A DNA stretch of 64,000 nucleotides from positions 864,479 to 928,478 of the forward strand of contig JACAXG010000165.1 of NCBI GenBank assembly GCA_018881555.1, written 5' to 3'. Numbering within the stretch: the stretch's first letter is position 1; each line of letters begins with the position of its first letter. Below, piece after piece: positions 1 to 13,900 of this stretch. A model generated the notes under the pieces. The model was not told the DNA's origin, searched no databases, and was given only the letters and a program-made list of their open reading frames with translations. The translations under genes were made by a program, and so were the position numbers. This stretch comes from Amblyornis subalaris (lineage: Eukaryota > Chordata > Aves > Passeriformes > Ptilonorhynchidae).

Positions 1-3000
1 TCTCCCTGTGGGCGCGAGCAAGGCAGCTGGCCTGGGCTCCGGTGCCGGAGAGGTTTATGAGGGCTGACCCCTTGCACCGAGCGCCTGGGGCAGGATAAAT
101 CCCACTCCGCCTCGGAGTGCAGGTGCACAGGGCTGCCGGGGAGCGGAAGGGACTACAGATGCATGGGGGATCCGGCCAAGAGGGAGCTGGGGCCGGCCTC
201 AAGCTGTGCGCTGCTTTTGGGTCCATCCCAGCGGTGGGAATGGTCTCCCTGTCCCAGAGCCAGCTGCATCGCCCTGCAGGTGCTCTTGGTAGGGCAGCCT
301 GCACACAGCCTGCCGTGGCGGCGCTCAGGGGTACAGGAAGGCTTGCACCATGCCAGTAGATGTGCTGCAGGACGCCCAGAGGAGAATTATGGCATTGTGA
401 GGGTACCCACAGCCCCCCCCAGGTACCCCAAGAGTTTGGGGCCTTGATCCAGAGAGCCGACTCTGAGCCCTGCCAACGCATCCCTGTTCCAGGGGTGCTG
501 CTAGCTGCCATTGTCCAGCCTCTCCCCAGCTGGGATCTGCTGCTTAGAGGTGATGGGATGCTATGACTCATATTCAGCCCTGGTTTATATGATAACCAGG
601 ACCTCCTAGGCATTACAATGAAGGAAACAGGTGATCACCTAGTCCCAGACCAATAGGGATTTCAGCCTCTAGCCCACCACCCCCTTTTCATGTAGTGCTG
701 ATCTGAATCCTTGCCTTAGGAGCCAAGAGGGGTTGGGAACCTTCCCCTGAGTAAATTATAATCATCTTCTGGAAAAAAAAAAAAAAACACAAAGCAGGCG
801 GCTGAGCTTGAAGTGGATAAATGCCCATCACAGAGCACCTGACTGAAGCCAAGTTCAAGTCTAGCTTTGGGATGTTTGAAGTGAGCATATCCTCATGCTC
901 TCCAAGGGTTTGGGGCTCAAGCCCTCCGTGCGTGCCTTCTACCAATGCTCGGGTAATTTATAGACATGTGAGGCTATTCAGAGAGCTTTTCTGTGAACTT
1001 CCTGCATCAACCCAGTCCATCTGGTCGGGTCATGTTTGCCTCTCATGAGCAGCTCAGTAGAAGCACTGTACGATACGAATAAAAGTAAATGCTAGGACTT
1101 GGTATCCCAATCACAGACCACATCTCTCAGGCATGCCATGCCCTGCTGCATGGCTACCTTGCCCTACCTGACAGGCAGCCCATTGACTAACAAATGTGCA
1201 CGTCCTTTAACTACAGCACAGTCAATCCACTTAGTGCTGTTTCGTTAGGTATCTTGTCTATTCAAAGAGCTGGAGTGGTGCTCACTCAGCTCAGCAGCCC
1301 AAGTCTCTGGATTTTCAGGCCCTTAATATTCACTCTGATCTGTTCATAAGTTATTCATGGGGAGTGGGAAATGCCTTACAAGAGAACTCACTCCAAACTG
1401 CGAGTGCTTCCGAGGCACCTCGCAATCTGCTTGCACAGGGAAAGGAGGGGAAAGTAATGAATAAATGATTGTTTACAAATTATTTACTTGTCTCCACTAA
1501 TTTCCACACTGCTTACCTGGCAGCATACTGAAGTCAGGAGCAGTTAGAGAAGACCTCATCCTGGTGTATCAGTGGATGGAATTTGTGCAGCACGGGGGGA
1601 AGAAAGTAGAAGAGCAAGGAGCTACCTTTGGCTGCCTAAATTGGCTATTGTGTGCAGTCTTGCTTTGTCTTCACATTCCAGAAGAAACTGTTGTGCAGGG
1701 CTGTCTTTTCTGTCCTAACTCAGTAGGATGCATGAAGTCAAGACAAGGACCATCAAGGCTGCTGAGGGTTGTATAGTCCTTAAGAGGTCTGTGCTCTGCA
1801 GGGGAAGACCTGGCATTGCTAGGAGTTCACTCTCTGCTCCCAAGGAACCAGGGCTTTGTGGGGAAAACCAGGAGAAGGTCCTTGCTGTGAACTATGCAGC
1901 AGAGGAAGACCTGGCAGAAAGGCTAAGCTGTTTTGGTGTCACCAGTGTCAGGTCTGTGAATGTGGGAAGGATGATTCTTACAGCCCATGACATGTTGCCC
2001 CAAAAAGCAGATGGGAAATCTGCCTTGGGGCAAAATCACCCCAGCAGATCCTAAGCAGAATGAGCCTGTCCTCCTACTTAAAGCCATTTTAGGGTTCTTA
2101 GTCCCATATCAAGGTAATTTCCCACCATAATCCAGAGACAGAAAATCACAGTGAAGAGGGATGGGGGCCAGCAAAATTAATGTGTGTGTAGGTGTCCTTT
2201 GAGGAAGGACACCTCATCTGGCTATGTCAAGAGAGCAGGACAAGCTGAGAACTGGTCAGTCTCAGCTGGGCTGACTTGTCTTCCAGACTTCCCCATGCTT
2301 CATTCCCCTCCTGTTGCTCAAGGGTTTGTGAATTCCCTTCAGCTGAGCATTAAGATCCTGTATCCTTCCAGACTAGGTGATGGAGCATCCTCGGAAATGT
2401 AGCTCTGGAAGGAGGCACAAGATGCTTGCAGGATGGAGGAGGAAATGCCTTCTGAAGCTTGAACTTGGACTGACACCAGCTGCTGGCAAAGCCCATGTGA
2501 GGGCTCAGGGCTTGGATAATGAAGTTGTGTGTGACGAACCCACCTTGCAGGACAGTGACCCACAGGAGGCAGAGCCATGCTGTGTATGAGGGACTGACCA
2601 GGTACACAGAAAGGACAGGTGGAAGTCAAATTAGCCAGCCACAGCCTGCTTTCATTAGCCAGAATGACAAAGATGTATGAGATGGGACACGCTCATGCCA
2701 GTAAGAGCCATGAGCAGCCTGGCCCCAGCATGCACAGCTGCACATGCTGCAGGTACACCAGGCATGGAGGGCGGATTTGGGATGCTCTCACCTGTAACAT
2801 GGAGAGAGAAAGCTGTCTGCAGACTGCAGGACTCCTTTGGGACCTTGTCTCCTCTGCTCGCTTCCCTGGTCTCAGTGACCCCTCACTCCCTCCCTCCTTC
2901 CCTCCCACCACCCCTCACTCCCTCCCTCCTTCCCTCCCACCACCCCTCACTCCTCCATGCCCCAACCTGCTTGGCACTGACCTTGCTCCCTGCAGCCTCC

Positions 3001-5404
3001 CAGCTCATCACTCCCTGCAAGCAGCCTGTAAATCATCCTCGTACACATATCTCCCTTGGCCTTGGGGAGAAGGAATTTATCCCCCTAGCTCAGCTGCCAG
3101 AGACCTCGAGCTGCCAGGAGTGATCAGCATGCTCTTAATTCATTGCAAAGGGTGCAGGGCCTCTGGTGAAGGCTCCCACACCTGCTTGCCTGCCAAACCT
3201 TTGGTGCGTGCCTGTACCCAGGCCATGGAAACTGTCTAGGAAAATTGCCCAGCATGACTTAATAGCTGTGGTCCTTAGAGGGCACGTGAACCTGGTCGGG
3301 AAGCAGAGAGGCAGGAGGGGACTGCGGGCAGGAGATGCAGCTTGAGAGACTGAAGCATGCTCCAAGTGGTGAGTATCGACACGGTGGAGACTCTCCCTGG
3401 AGAGCCCCAAAGCATCCAGACCAACAGACAGCAGGTAGATGATTCAGGATTGCCCTGGCCCTTGCCAGTCCCTTGTCAAGTCTGTCACGGAAACAGGAGC
3501 GACACATCCAAATGCAAACATCTGCGTGTGCAGCCCCTCTTGTCATTGACCTAAGCAAATGGTGCAGACGAGGAAGCGAGAGGGAGAAATGTGGAAATGC
3601 CTGTAGGTCCCTTGCCCGGGGCATGGATCCAGCAGGGATGGGCTCACAGCTGGGCGAGCTGGCTGGGAGCTGGCAGCGGTTCGCTCGCTTACACCAGTCT
3701 GATGATCTCCCTCCAAAGCCCCCCAGAGCCTGGATCTCTGGTGTGAGATGAACACTGAGCAAATACCCCTGTTTTCCTGCCACAATTACCCTCTTTAACT
3801 TTTCAACTTATCACCTGCACAGAGGTTTATAAAATTTTAAAGTTAATGGCGTCTCCAGTAATGATACTGCAGATGTACAAGCTGCATCCTGGGATGAATA
3901 AATTATAGGAGGCCAAGTAAATTGCAATGGGAAGGACAGCAGCTGCAGGATGGAAACAGATGGCTTCACTGTGCACCACAGCTTGGTCTCAGTGCAGGGT
4001 ATGTTCCCAGAGCTGGCCCTTTCATGGTGGCCCTGAATACCACCTGGGCACACCTGAGGCTGTAAATCCCTGGAGCATTAGCAAATGCTGTAGCCAACAT
4101 GGGGGTCCAGGCAGCTGTTTGAGTGCTGCTGTGGGACTGAGGGCTACAGTGGCAGTCTGTGGGTCAGTGTAGGAGACCTGTCTTCCTTCTGCTGCTCACT
4201 GGGCTCTCATGCAGGAGGAGCACACGGCCTCCAGGAGCTGACAGGACACTCGGCAGCTTTCTTGAGGGGAGGCGGCTTGTAATCTCATTTACTGCTGAAT
4301 TTCTCCGAGCAAACCTTCTTTGCTGCCTTTCTCCACCCCTGCACACACCCATGGACAGTTTGCAGAGCAAGGTGACTCACCCTACTCCTCTGCCCTATGG
4401 CATGAGGCACCCAGATGTATGACAAGGATGCACGTGGGGTTGTGCATCAGGTGCATGTTTGTGTCCTATTGATATGACCAACAGGGTCACACAGATCAGA
4501 ACTTGGGCTCCTTCATACTGAGGGGCAGCACAGCCACAGCTGAAGTCCAGCAGTGCCACATTTCTGGAGCTCTGGTTCCAGCAAAGCTGGCAGCACACTT
4601 GTCACACTCAGCGGGGTGACAGGAGAGGGCTGTCTCTGTCCCAGAAAAGGAACAGGTTAACAGAGGAGCTGTGATTCCCAGCTCAGGTAATCCACACATC
4701 CCCTGGCTCCTTCAGTGTTCGCCTTCTCCCACACTCTGGTTCAGATCCCAGAGAAACTCATCCTGAGCCAGGTAACCTCTGTCAGGGGAAGTTCAGGGCT
4801 CCTCAAAAGCTGCTGCAATCATGGCCTTAGATATTAACCAGCCTGGGCTGACCCTCTACTGGACTGGTGTCTCAGCCATGTTCCTGGGTCCTGCTGTCTC
4901 CTCTGAGGTTGCTGCTGGAGCAGCTCAGCCCCAGTGACATTGGATGGATGCAAGGTAAGACAGAGGTGACAGAGGAGCTGGGACAGAGACAGGCAGTCCC
5001 TAAGTCGCTCTGTTCCCTGCCTCTCCTTGTGAGAAGGTGGTCCTCTGGCCCAAGGCATAAACCGTGGAGCCTACCTCTGCCATGGGGACTCCAGTGGGGC
5101 TGATTAAAGGTGAGATCTTTGCTCCCAGAACTCTCAATATCACCAGAGGTTCTCTGAAAAAAAAAAAAAAGATCTTTAATATACAGCAAGCCAGCATGGC
5201 TCTGCCTCTGAGGGATCCACTGTTCATGCAAACCCACTCTCTCCACACACTGCCAATGCTCACGGGGTCCAACCAACCTCATCCCTCCTAGTGTGGCTGC
5301 ACCACACTACTCCATCCCATTCCTCCCAGGTGTCCCTGGTCCAGGTTGGGGGTGTGCAGGAGGAATTCGCCCTCCTCTGTTCCTGAAGCAGGAGCAGCTG
5401 AAGG
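1..5404. other. Non-coding, no gene recognised
   Basis: Apart from the pyrimidine repeat at 2.88 kb I see A-runs (773-787 and 5157-5170) and AT-rich stretches. One contains a forkhead-type TGTTTAC (1470-1476), and another is at 3780-3910. Open frames are short and overlap on both strands, as expected by chance. Confidence 0.7.
2878..2953. repeat. 32-bp pyrimidine-rich tandem repeat, 2.4 copies
   Basis: Identical units begin at 2878 and 2910, with a partial unit at 2942; each is built from CTCACTCCCTCCCTCCTTCC. The plus strand is almost purely pyrimidine, so triplex or H-DNA formation is possible. Confidence 0.95.
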
Positions 5405-6085
5405 GCCGGAGGATCGTGCTGCCGTCCTGAGAGACCTCGACAGACTGGAGGTAGGGGCCAACAGGAACTTCATGACATTCAACAAGGAGAAGTGCAAAGT
5501 CCTGCACCTGGGGAGGAACTACCCCATGCAGAGATCGACGCTTGGGGGCCACTCACTTGGAAAGCAGCAGGAGATCCTGGTGGACACCGAGCTGAACATG
5601 AGCCAGCAGTGTGCCCTTGCTGCAAAGGAGTTATCCTGGGTTGCATTACAGAAAAGTGCTGCCAGAAGCAGCACAAGGGAGAAGATCGCTGTGCTCTACA
5701 CAGCAGTGATGAGGACACACCTGGAACCCTGTGTCCAGTTCTGGAATCCCAGTACAAGACAGACACACTGGAGAGAGTCCAACAAATGGCCACAAGATGG
5801 AAGGGATTGGATCATCTCTCCTATCAGATGAAAGGCTGGGAGAGCCTTGTCCAGTGACAGGACAAGAGGCAATGGGCATAATCTGGAAGACAGGAAACAC
5901 TCTTTTATCATGCAGATGACCAACCACGGGAGCAGATTGATCAAGGAGATTGAGGATTGTCATCTTTGGAGATATTCAAAAGCCTCCTGGATGTGATTCT
6001 GGTCCACCAGCTCTAGGGGGCCCCGCTTGAGCAAAGCTGAGCTTTGGAGGTCCCTGCAAACCTCTGCCACTCTGTGATTCCGTGA
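5405..6085 (+). mobile_element. CR1 LINE fragment, 3' part of ORF2 and 3' end, inactive
   Basis: CR1 is the main non-LTR retrotransposon of birds and reptiles. The region translates to the C-terminal part of the CR1 reverse-transcriptase ORF, including FNKEKCKVLHLGRN and LNMSQQCALAAK. The match then moves to another frame near 5745 (RVQQMAT, GLDHLSYQ), so the copy is frameshifted and dead. The 3' end (5990-6085) has the usual CR1 tail ending CTCTGTGATTCCGTGA rather than poly(A). The copy is 5'-truncated, as most CR1s are; the left boundary is uncertain by some tens of bases. Confidence 0.93.
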
Positions 6086-7939
6086 ACAACTTTGCAGACA
6101 TTACAATTTTTGCATTATGTTACAAATCTTACACGCATTACAATTTTTGCACTATATTTTTTTGTGTGCCTGCAGGTTGGAGGCTGACCGGGCTACGCTC
6201 AGTCACCCAGTCAGGAGAAAGAAGTGCACCTCTGGAGGTACAGCCAAGCCTTGGCAGAAGGAAAATATTTTCTCAAAGCTCGTTCGCATCCCTGGGCTAA
6301 AGAAGCCCAGCAAGAGCAACACCTGGCACCAGGACTGGTGGGGCTCGCTCCTCTGTCAGCAGCCCCAAATACTACCTAAGCTCGGGGTCCTCAGAGCATC
6401 CCCAGGGTCACAGTAAGAGCAGAGCTGGGAGGCGACAGGGCAGCCATTCTCTTTGTCTGGAGAAAGTTTTACTGCACTGGGTAACACCGTCTAGCTCCAC
6501 TTTCTTTCACGGATTCATTGCCTCGTTCCAGAGCGATTGTGCAGGCGAATGTGTCCGAGAGCAGATGGATCCGCTAAGCGGCTCTTTTTTGCACATTATC
6601 TCATACAGTTTGGGTGCAATAAAACTTCCAGGCAGAACAAATCTTCAAGCTTGTGCCGTGCCTTATTTTTAGCTGCGAAGTACGTCTGTTTTAGTGCTCC
6701 TAATCCCTAGCTTGGTAGTAATTTATGGAGCAAGCTCTTGGCTCGCTTGGGCCAGAAGATTTGTAGTAAAACTTTTATAAGTTGCAGAGATAAATCCCAT
6801 GGACTCTTGCAGTCTCGGGGGGACTCTCCTCCAGAAGTGTGTTTTGCTGAGCACTCCCTCAGCATGGGAGTATGTTCGGGCGAGAAAGCATCGAATGGCT
6901 GAGAATAAACTATCCTGGGTGTCATCACAATCTGCAAATCACCTGGAAGGGGAAATCAGGGGAAGCCATGGATTCCCCAGCCTCAGACACTCATTCAGAG
7001 TTTTGAGAGTACCTGCTTAGCAGGAGCTGCTTGCCCCGGGCTGAGGTCCTCTGAATAGTGCCTGGCAAGCCCTCGGGATGAGCAATGTTATCGGGCTTTG
7101 CCAGGCACCAAGATGCCTGAGAGAAGAGTGGTGTCTCTGGCTTTAAGCAGGTTGTTGGGGTGACCAACCACTTGCTCGTGCAGGGAAATCTGCATGAATA
7201 TCACTTCGGATATTTTAGCTGTGGACAAGGCTGTGGCTTAAGAACAGTGGCAGTGGCAAGTATCGATTTCTCCACCGCCCTGGGCTCGCTCAGGAAAGGG
7301 GTTTGCAGGAAGGAGCGCTACTTTATGCCTCAGTGGATGAGGGGCTTGAAAAAAGTCAAGGAGCAGAGGAGGGCAAGAAGATCGAGACAAGAGACACCAC
7401 AGCAGCCCCTTCCAGATCCCAGTGGAACCACAGGCCTATAGCTGTGCTCCCAGCCCACCTATCCAAAGGCCACCTGTAGCACCAGACCTGGCTTTCTGAA
7501 AGCCCTGAAGTTTTCTGGAGCTGGCAGCTCTCAGAGATGCCCCATGCCCTGTCCCTGAGCCTCATCCCTGAGCCCAACAGCCAGGGCAGGAGCCATGGTA
7601 TAATGACCATGGCACATCCCTGTGGGGAGGATGGTGATTCTCCATCCGCACGCCGTGCTGCAAAGGGCTGGTATTCACTGTGCAGCCGTGTTTAGATTCA
7701 CACAGACCCATATCCTCAAATACTTCATATTCCCAAGAGCACTTTTTCTGAAGAGAGGGAACATTTCCAGAAACCATAAAGGAAGTAAGGTCAAACCCAG
7801 AGAGGAGATGCTAAAATTCTACACAACTTTATAACCCAAGCAGGTATCAAGGTTAGCTGCAGCTAATGGGTAGTTGATCTCCTGGTGTTCTGGCTCCTCC
7901 AAAAATGGAACAACCTTCTCTGTACCTGGCATAGAACAT
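6086..7939. other. Non-coding; AT-rich block that looks conserved
   Basis: The block at about 6470-6800 is AT-rich, free of recognisable repeats and lacks open frames of note. That is typical of conserved non-coding elements, but conservation cannot be judged from one sequence. Confidence 0.5.
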
Positions 7940-8100
7940 GGAATCATAGAATGGTTGGAAGGGACCTTAAAGATCACCTTGTTTCAATCCCACTACCACG
8001 GGCAGTGGCACCTTTCACTAGAGCAGGTTACTCAAAGCCCTGTCCAACCAGGCCTTGAATACTTCCAGGGATGGAGCATCCACAACTTCTCTGGGCTGTC
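7940..8100 (-). mobile_element. CR1 LINE 3'-end fragment
   Basis: Read on the plus strand it starts GAATCATAGAATGGTTGGAA, the reverse complement of the CR1 3' terminus. It continues with the familiar GGGACCTTAAAGATCA and GCATCCACAACTTCTCTGGG blocks. Homology stops near 8100, so only about 160 bases of the 3' end were inserted or kept. Confidence 0.95.
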
Positions 8101-10659
8101 GAATAGGACAACTCTCTGGTGCTACTGCCTGCTGTTATAGTGGAGAGAACGGGTCTTTCTCAAATGTTTCCAGGTGATTGAGCCAGGGATAAAGTCATCC
8201 AACGCTCTAATTTAGTGCCTTTTTGTCTGTTTGGCGCTCATTGGCAAATGTAGAGAGCAGACTCAGTCCCATCATAACCTGTTGGGAGCTGATCGGTCTG
8301 GGCTGAGCAGAGGGATGGCCCTGAGAGGTATCCCCACACAGTCCTGGCTCTCCTCCCAGAAATAAAGTTAGTCCAGTTCCAGTGTCCACCAGGGACCTTT
8401 TCCCAGGAGTAAAGTCCTCCAGACACTGTCTGGAGCTGGGAAACATCAGAAAATCCCCTGTGCTTTCCTGTCTCTAATAAAGGGTCTGCAATGAGGAATA
8501 CCTGCCAGATTAGCAGCAGGATCGTGCCCAAACCCCTACCTGCTCATCCTCCTGACTGGTAAAAGCCTGCTGCTCCCTCTGCAGCTCACAACCCACACAC
8601 CTTCTGTCCTGTTGCCTTCCCCAGCACCAGTGTCTTTTCCCATCCCTTCTAGGAGCAACACTGGTCTCCTGTCACACTGCAGAGGCTTCTGTCATCCTGG
8701 ACATCCTCTCCTCTGCTCCACGGGGCTCTGTGGGGGCACTGGGTTGGGCAGATGCCCTCTCCCAGCACCCACGAGGTTTTTTGCCAGCATAGAAACTCTG
8801 CTGGCATGGACACACTTCCAGCCCCTGTTCCCATTGTCACGCACAGACACGGCCTGTTGGGGCACAGGGCCAACTCTGTGTGATCAGGGCTCCCTATGCA
8901 GCTCCCAAAAAGCTGACTTTCTTTTCAACTTTTGTCATGTTTTCTCCCATTTTCAACCTGATTTCCCCAGCGAATGAGCAGGATTCACGTAGCCTGAGGC
9001 AGACGACACACATCTGGAGCAACGTGTGCCCAGCCAGGATGGTCACTGCAGCTCACCCACCGCGGAGAAAGGAGATAGAGTGTTTCTTGAGCCAGCAGCA
9101 GGAATTTCGGCAGCTCCACTCAATACGAGCAAGCGGTGACCTGCTGAGCGGGGAGCACGGGGCAAGGGTACCCTAAGGGACCTGTGCAGAGAACTGTCGG
9201 CAGGCAGGTGTGCAGGCTCTGGTCTGCTCCTGCTGCTCCTGCTCCTGCCGCTGCTTCTGGTCCTGCTGCCCCTGCCGCTCCTGCTCTCAGCGGTCTGTGC
9301 TGCCCTCGCATGGCAGTCCTGGGCGTGCTGCGAGGATCCTCCAAATCGACCAAACGCACCCATGGATGCTCAAATGGATCCAGGCTGTGCTGCTCGGCTC
9401 CAGCCCAGCCTGCAGGACACCCGCGAACAGCCGTGGATTTACTAACACATGCCGCCCTGCTGGGAGACGTCTGCAGGGACCCCCGCCTCGGTGACACTGC
9501 CCGGGAGCTGCAGCTCCTGCTCTGCACTGGAGCGGCTCTCACAGCCCCTCAATGAGGGGCAGAGACCACCCCTAAGGTTTTCCCCCTGTCCCACCCCATT
9601 CTCTCATCCTGATCCCAAGAAAAAGGCCCAGACCAGCTTCCAGCAATGACCTACATAACCCATCCAGAGAGCGAATTCCAGGGACTTACCTGAGCGAGTG
9701 GTTTCATGACATATTGCATAAAGCCCTCTTTTCCGGTCACAGACTTCACCTGCCCTACTGCTTCCCTCCTCCCCGTGTACACTCCTGCCATGCTGCTCCT
9801 GCCACTGCAGATGGCACCCACCGCTCCACAGGTGTCATTTCTCACGGGGGGCAGGCATGAATCCAGTGATGCACAGGGAAGCATCAGATTTTCCTGGCGT
9901 CTCACATAAATCTCCAGCCCACAGCATCTCCCGGTGCAGGGTTGGCTGTTGCTCGCTTCCTTGTGTGGGTGGGCTGTTCTTCATCCGGACCTCTCCTTGC
10001 TGAAGGAAGGCTTGCTGTTAAAATAGCAAGGCCCTCGTTTTTCCTGGTGCCTTTAACCTCAAGGTCCGTCTGCTCATCACCCTGTGCCGTAGAGGCAGAT
10101 GCCCTGGATTCTGCTGCCCTCTCTCTCCCAGGTGCCCCGCTCTTTCTGGAGCCACGTGGAGTAGCAGCAGCAGCAGCTTGGAAAAACAATGGTCAAACTG
10201 GATGCTTTTGCCTTTTCACAGGTCGGAAAGGTGTTGCCCTGAAGGATCACTCTTGGAGGATACACCAGCAAAATTCAAACCGCTGATGGAGTTTTGAATG
10301 GGGATGAGGTATGGCTTGGCCCCTCTCAGGAATTCTCTCTCTCACAGACATCCTCTGTGTTGCCTGCCTGTTCCTGTTCTGCGTGGGAGAAGAATTACAC
10401 CTGATACAGCCCACACAGCACTGCTGCTCTTCTCACCATAGTTTTCCATAATTTTTACTTCCAAAACTTCGGCTTTTTGGAATAATTTTTTCGCTCAGAG
10501 GAAAAAACTCCTAGCAGATGTCCCCTGAGCTCTATTTCAGGGTCCCACTGCACCCCTGAGCACCACTGGGCCCCCGAGCACCAGAGAGCCAGGAGACCTG
10601 AAGCATGGAGGAGAGATGTGCCTGTCACCTGCTCCAGAACAAGACACCATGACACCACT
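8101..10659. other. Non-coding between two CR1 fragments
   Basis: It holds the CTG-rich repeat at 9.2 kb. I recognise no exon, and the overlapping frames at 9.0-9.6 kb are GC-driven. Confidence 0.65.
9218..9290. repeat. CTG/CTC-rich imperfect triplet-hexamer repeat
   Basis: An imperfect run of CTGCTC, CTGCTG and CTGCCG units. It causes alanine- or leucine-rich spurious reading frames on both strands. Confidence 0.8.
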
Positions 10660-10993
10660 GCTTAAAGGGAGCTTGGCTTATAAATAGAGGGACTTTTCAC
10701 ACAGGCAGACAGCAATAGGACAAGGGGGAATGATTTTAAACTAAAAGAGGAGAGATTTATATTCGATGTTACAAAGAAATCTTTTTGCTGTGAGGGTGGT
10801 GAGGCACTGGCACAGGTTGCCCAGCGAAGTTGTGGATGCCCCACCCCTGGAAGTGTTCAAGACCAAGTTGGATGGGGCTTTGAGCTTTGACCCCCTGGTC
10901 TAGTGGAAGGCGTCCGTGTCCAGGGAAGAGGGAGTTGGAATAAGGTAATCTTTAAAGTCTCTTTCATCCCAAACAATTCTGGGAATCTATGAC
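10660..10993 (+). mobile_element. CR1 LINE 3'-end fragment
   Basis: It contains the CR1 blocks GACAAGGGGGAATGATTTTA, GTGAGGGTGGTGAGGCACTG and GTTGTGGATGCCCC, then TTGGATGGGGCTTTGAG, and ends GGAATCTATGAC. It is a 5'-truncated copy of about 330 bases with scattered substitutions. Confidence 0.95.
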
Positions 10994-13900
10994 ATCAGCT
11001 ATCCCAGTGTTCTTTGTCAAGAGGAAAGAGCAGGGTTTGGTGATTTGAAGCCTGATGCTGTCCTCGCCCCTGCCGTGACTTTCTCAGCAGTGAAGGTGGG
11101 GTCACGTAATGCCATGGGAAGCTCCAGTCTGACGGGTCTGGAGTTGCTGCGTGCTAATGGTCTTGTGGAGCGGGGAAAGGGGACAGAGGTTTGCGAGCCG
11201 CGGGTCTGCAGCAGTCGGGAGGAGGCAATCCAGGGGAGGCGGATGCCGCCCGGGAAGCGAAGCTCAGCCCTGGTCGGCAGCCGGGAGAGGGCAGCCGCAG
11301 CCCGAGCAGTGGAGCCGGGAATAGAGCCGGCATTCCCGGCCTCGCCGGGCACTGCTGCCTCTCCCCCCTACAGCCGCCCAGCCCTATCTGAGCACGCCCT
11401 GGTCCAGCCTGGGGGTTGCTGATCCCGCCGGGATGCGGACACCCCAGCCCAATGCCCGCCCCCGGGGGAAACCCTCTCCTTCAGCAAAACCACTACGTGA
11501 TGGAGCCAGGGATCCAACAGGAAGGAGAAGTTTGGGCACTGAGCTCGCAGTCTGCCCATCTTGTCCCTATTTCCCAGCTCTGTAGCACGCCACAACGTCA
11601 CCCAGATCCCAAAGGCATGGATGCGAGCTTGTTTGGGGGCAGGAGCGATGGGACTTTCCACATCAGCATAAAGACCTTTCCTTTTCCATGTCAGCCACAA
11701 ACCAGGAGCAGCCTCTAGGAGCACGTGCTTAAGAAGAGACCCCATCCTACCCTGATTCACAGCTGGCTACAGGTACCAGGGATGGCTCATCTCTAATTTT
11801 ACACCAGCCTGCAGGGGGTCAACCTGCCAACAGCCAGGGGCAGGGCCTGGGTAATTAGTGGAGCTTGTCCAGTTGGCACAGAGAAGTATCTCCAGGCAGA
11901 GAAGTTGGGTGTCCCAGGAACAGCAGCATCTCAGCTCTGCTGAGGTTTGCTGGAGAGATGAAGAGTTATTCTGCCATGAGACTGAGGAGCAGGAATGTGA
12001 GTGGCGTATCCCTGGGTCTGAACAACCAAAAGACAGCCTGTAGACAGTCACTAGTGGCGTTGGGAAGCAGCTGAGCCTTGTCCATGGGCAGGGTCTCCTT
12101 GTGCAGTGCCCAGGAGGTGGTTCCATGGGCAGCATCCAGATACTGAGGGCTGGCACCAGCGAGATGCTGCCCAGAGCCAGGAGAGGAATCCACCCTCCAG
12201 AACATTCCTGGTTTTCTTTTGTAAATAGATTCTCATATTCCACGTCTCTGGGTTGTTTTTGGTTGGTTAGTTGGTTTTTGCTTGCTATCTCACCCAATAA
12301 AATTAATATCTTCAGAAAGTCAGACTCAAATATTGCTGTGGTCCTTCAGTGAATCTCTGCCTGCACTTTGGCGAAAGACACAGAAACTTAAGATGCCTAA
12401 ATACAACAAAACTAATATCAAGCTCTTAAAATCCTCCTTAAAAGGCAGCGCTCTCTCTGCCCTTCACAGATTTAACTCTCCGTGACTCAAACCACCCCGC
12501 CAATGATTTCAGACCAAGTGCTTAGTCCTGCTTAGTAGGCTCCAGCACCCAGCTGCCTCTTCTGGGTGGAGGGCTGCCAAACTGCCCATGGTTTCAGGAG
12601 CTGGCTCACCTTCCCCTGTTTATCAGCTCACTAGCACTTTTTCCCTTTAATAGCAATGCAATCCAGCAAGCCATGTGACTCTGTGGGGACCTGGAGCCCT
12701 CTGAGCGCCGGGAGGTTCTGTTTCATGTCCCCAGGTTGCTGGCTGGTGGTTTTGGACTGAGCTCCCCTAACGCCAGCCCAGCCCTTGCTGCTGCCAGTCA
12801 GGTCCTGGCAGAAGGGCAGTCCCTATAAATAGCTCTGTGTATAAATCGCCTCTCTCTGCCTTGCTCTTCCGCTGAGAGTTTGCCCGTGTCTCTCAGCAAG
12901 CAGTGCTTCGCATGGTGCCTCCTGGGGGCTTGCAGTGCACAGTGCTGGGAGAGGCTGGGACGGCTCACGTCCCTGCACAAGCACCTGTCCCCAGCCCCAC
13001 ATGGAGGGATTCCCAGTCCTCAGCAGCCTCCAAACCTTGAACTCCACCCTTAAAGCAATCGCAGTCGCCACCATGGTGTCCCCTCTAGGATGAGGCTCTG
13101 CCATGGCCGCAGGGATGGATAGGCTGTGTGAAGCTGCTGGACACGGGCAACAAACACCTGGGGTACGAAGAGTGAGTGAGCCCAGGCTCTGCACACCGCA
13201 GTGGCATCCGGGGAGTGCTCCCCACATCTCCTTTTGGGGTGACAGAGATGGACGAAAATCCCTGGAGCAGCAGCTATGGAGATCTAGGGCAATGCCCACT
13301 ACTGTTTAGCAGGGCAGCAGTGAAGAGCCAGACTGGAACATCCAGTTGCTAGTGCAGGTAATGACCCTGGTGTGACATCGGACTGGGCATCCATCAGCAA
13401 TTTATCTTGACAGGGTGTGGCTGGACACACCTGGGAAAAGCCACCCTGCTCTCGGACAGGATGATCATGGCACGGCACCGAGCATCCTGCTATCTCACTC
13501 CAGTACAGGACTGCTCCCAGCTCCAGGACAGCAGTATGAATCAGAGCAGAGCAGGGCTGGCAGAGTAGGAGCTGTGCTGCAGCACTTGGGGTTTTTGCTA
13601 CCTTCATTTCACAGTGTGGGCAGCCCAAGCTGTGACCATAATAAATAAAGCAACAGCCAGGGAGCAGATCTCTCTGGTTTCCTGTACACCTCAGGCTGGC
13701 CAGGGTAAACACACAACAAGCCTGCACTTCAGACGGGGCCATGCCCACAGCACATCAGCCAGAGCCTGGACACGTGCCAAGCCAGCCAGAGCAAAGCCGC
13801 TGAGCAGGAGGCTTCACAGGGCCAGTCCCACACAAGGCAAACAGTCTGGTGCTGAAGGGCACAGCCCCATTGCCCCACGATGCCCTGCACCCAGCACCCA

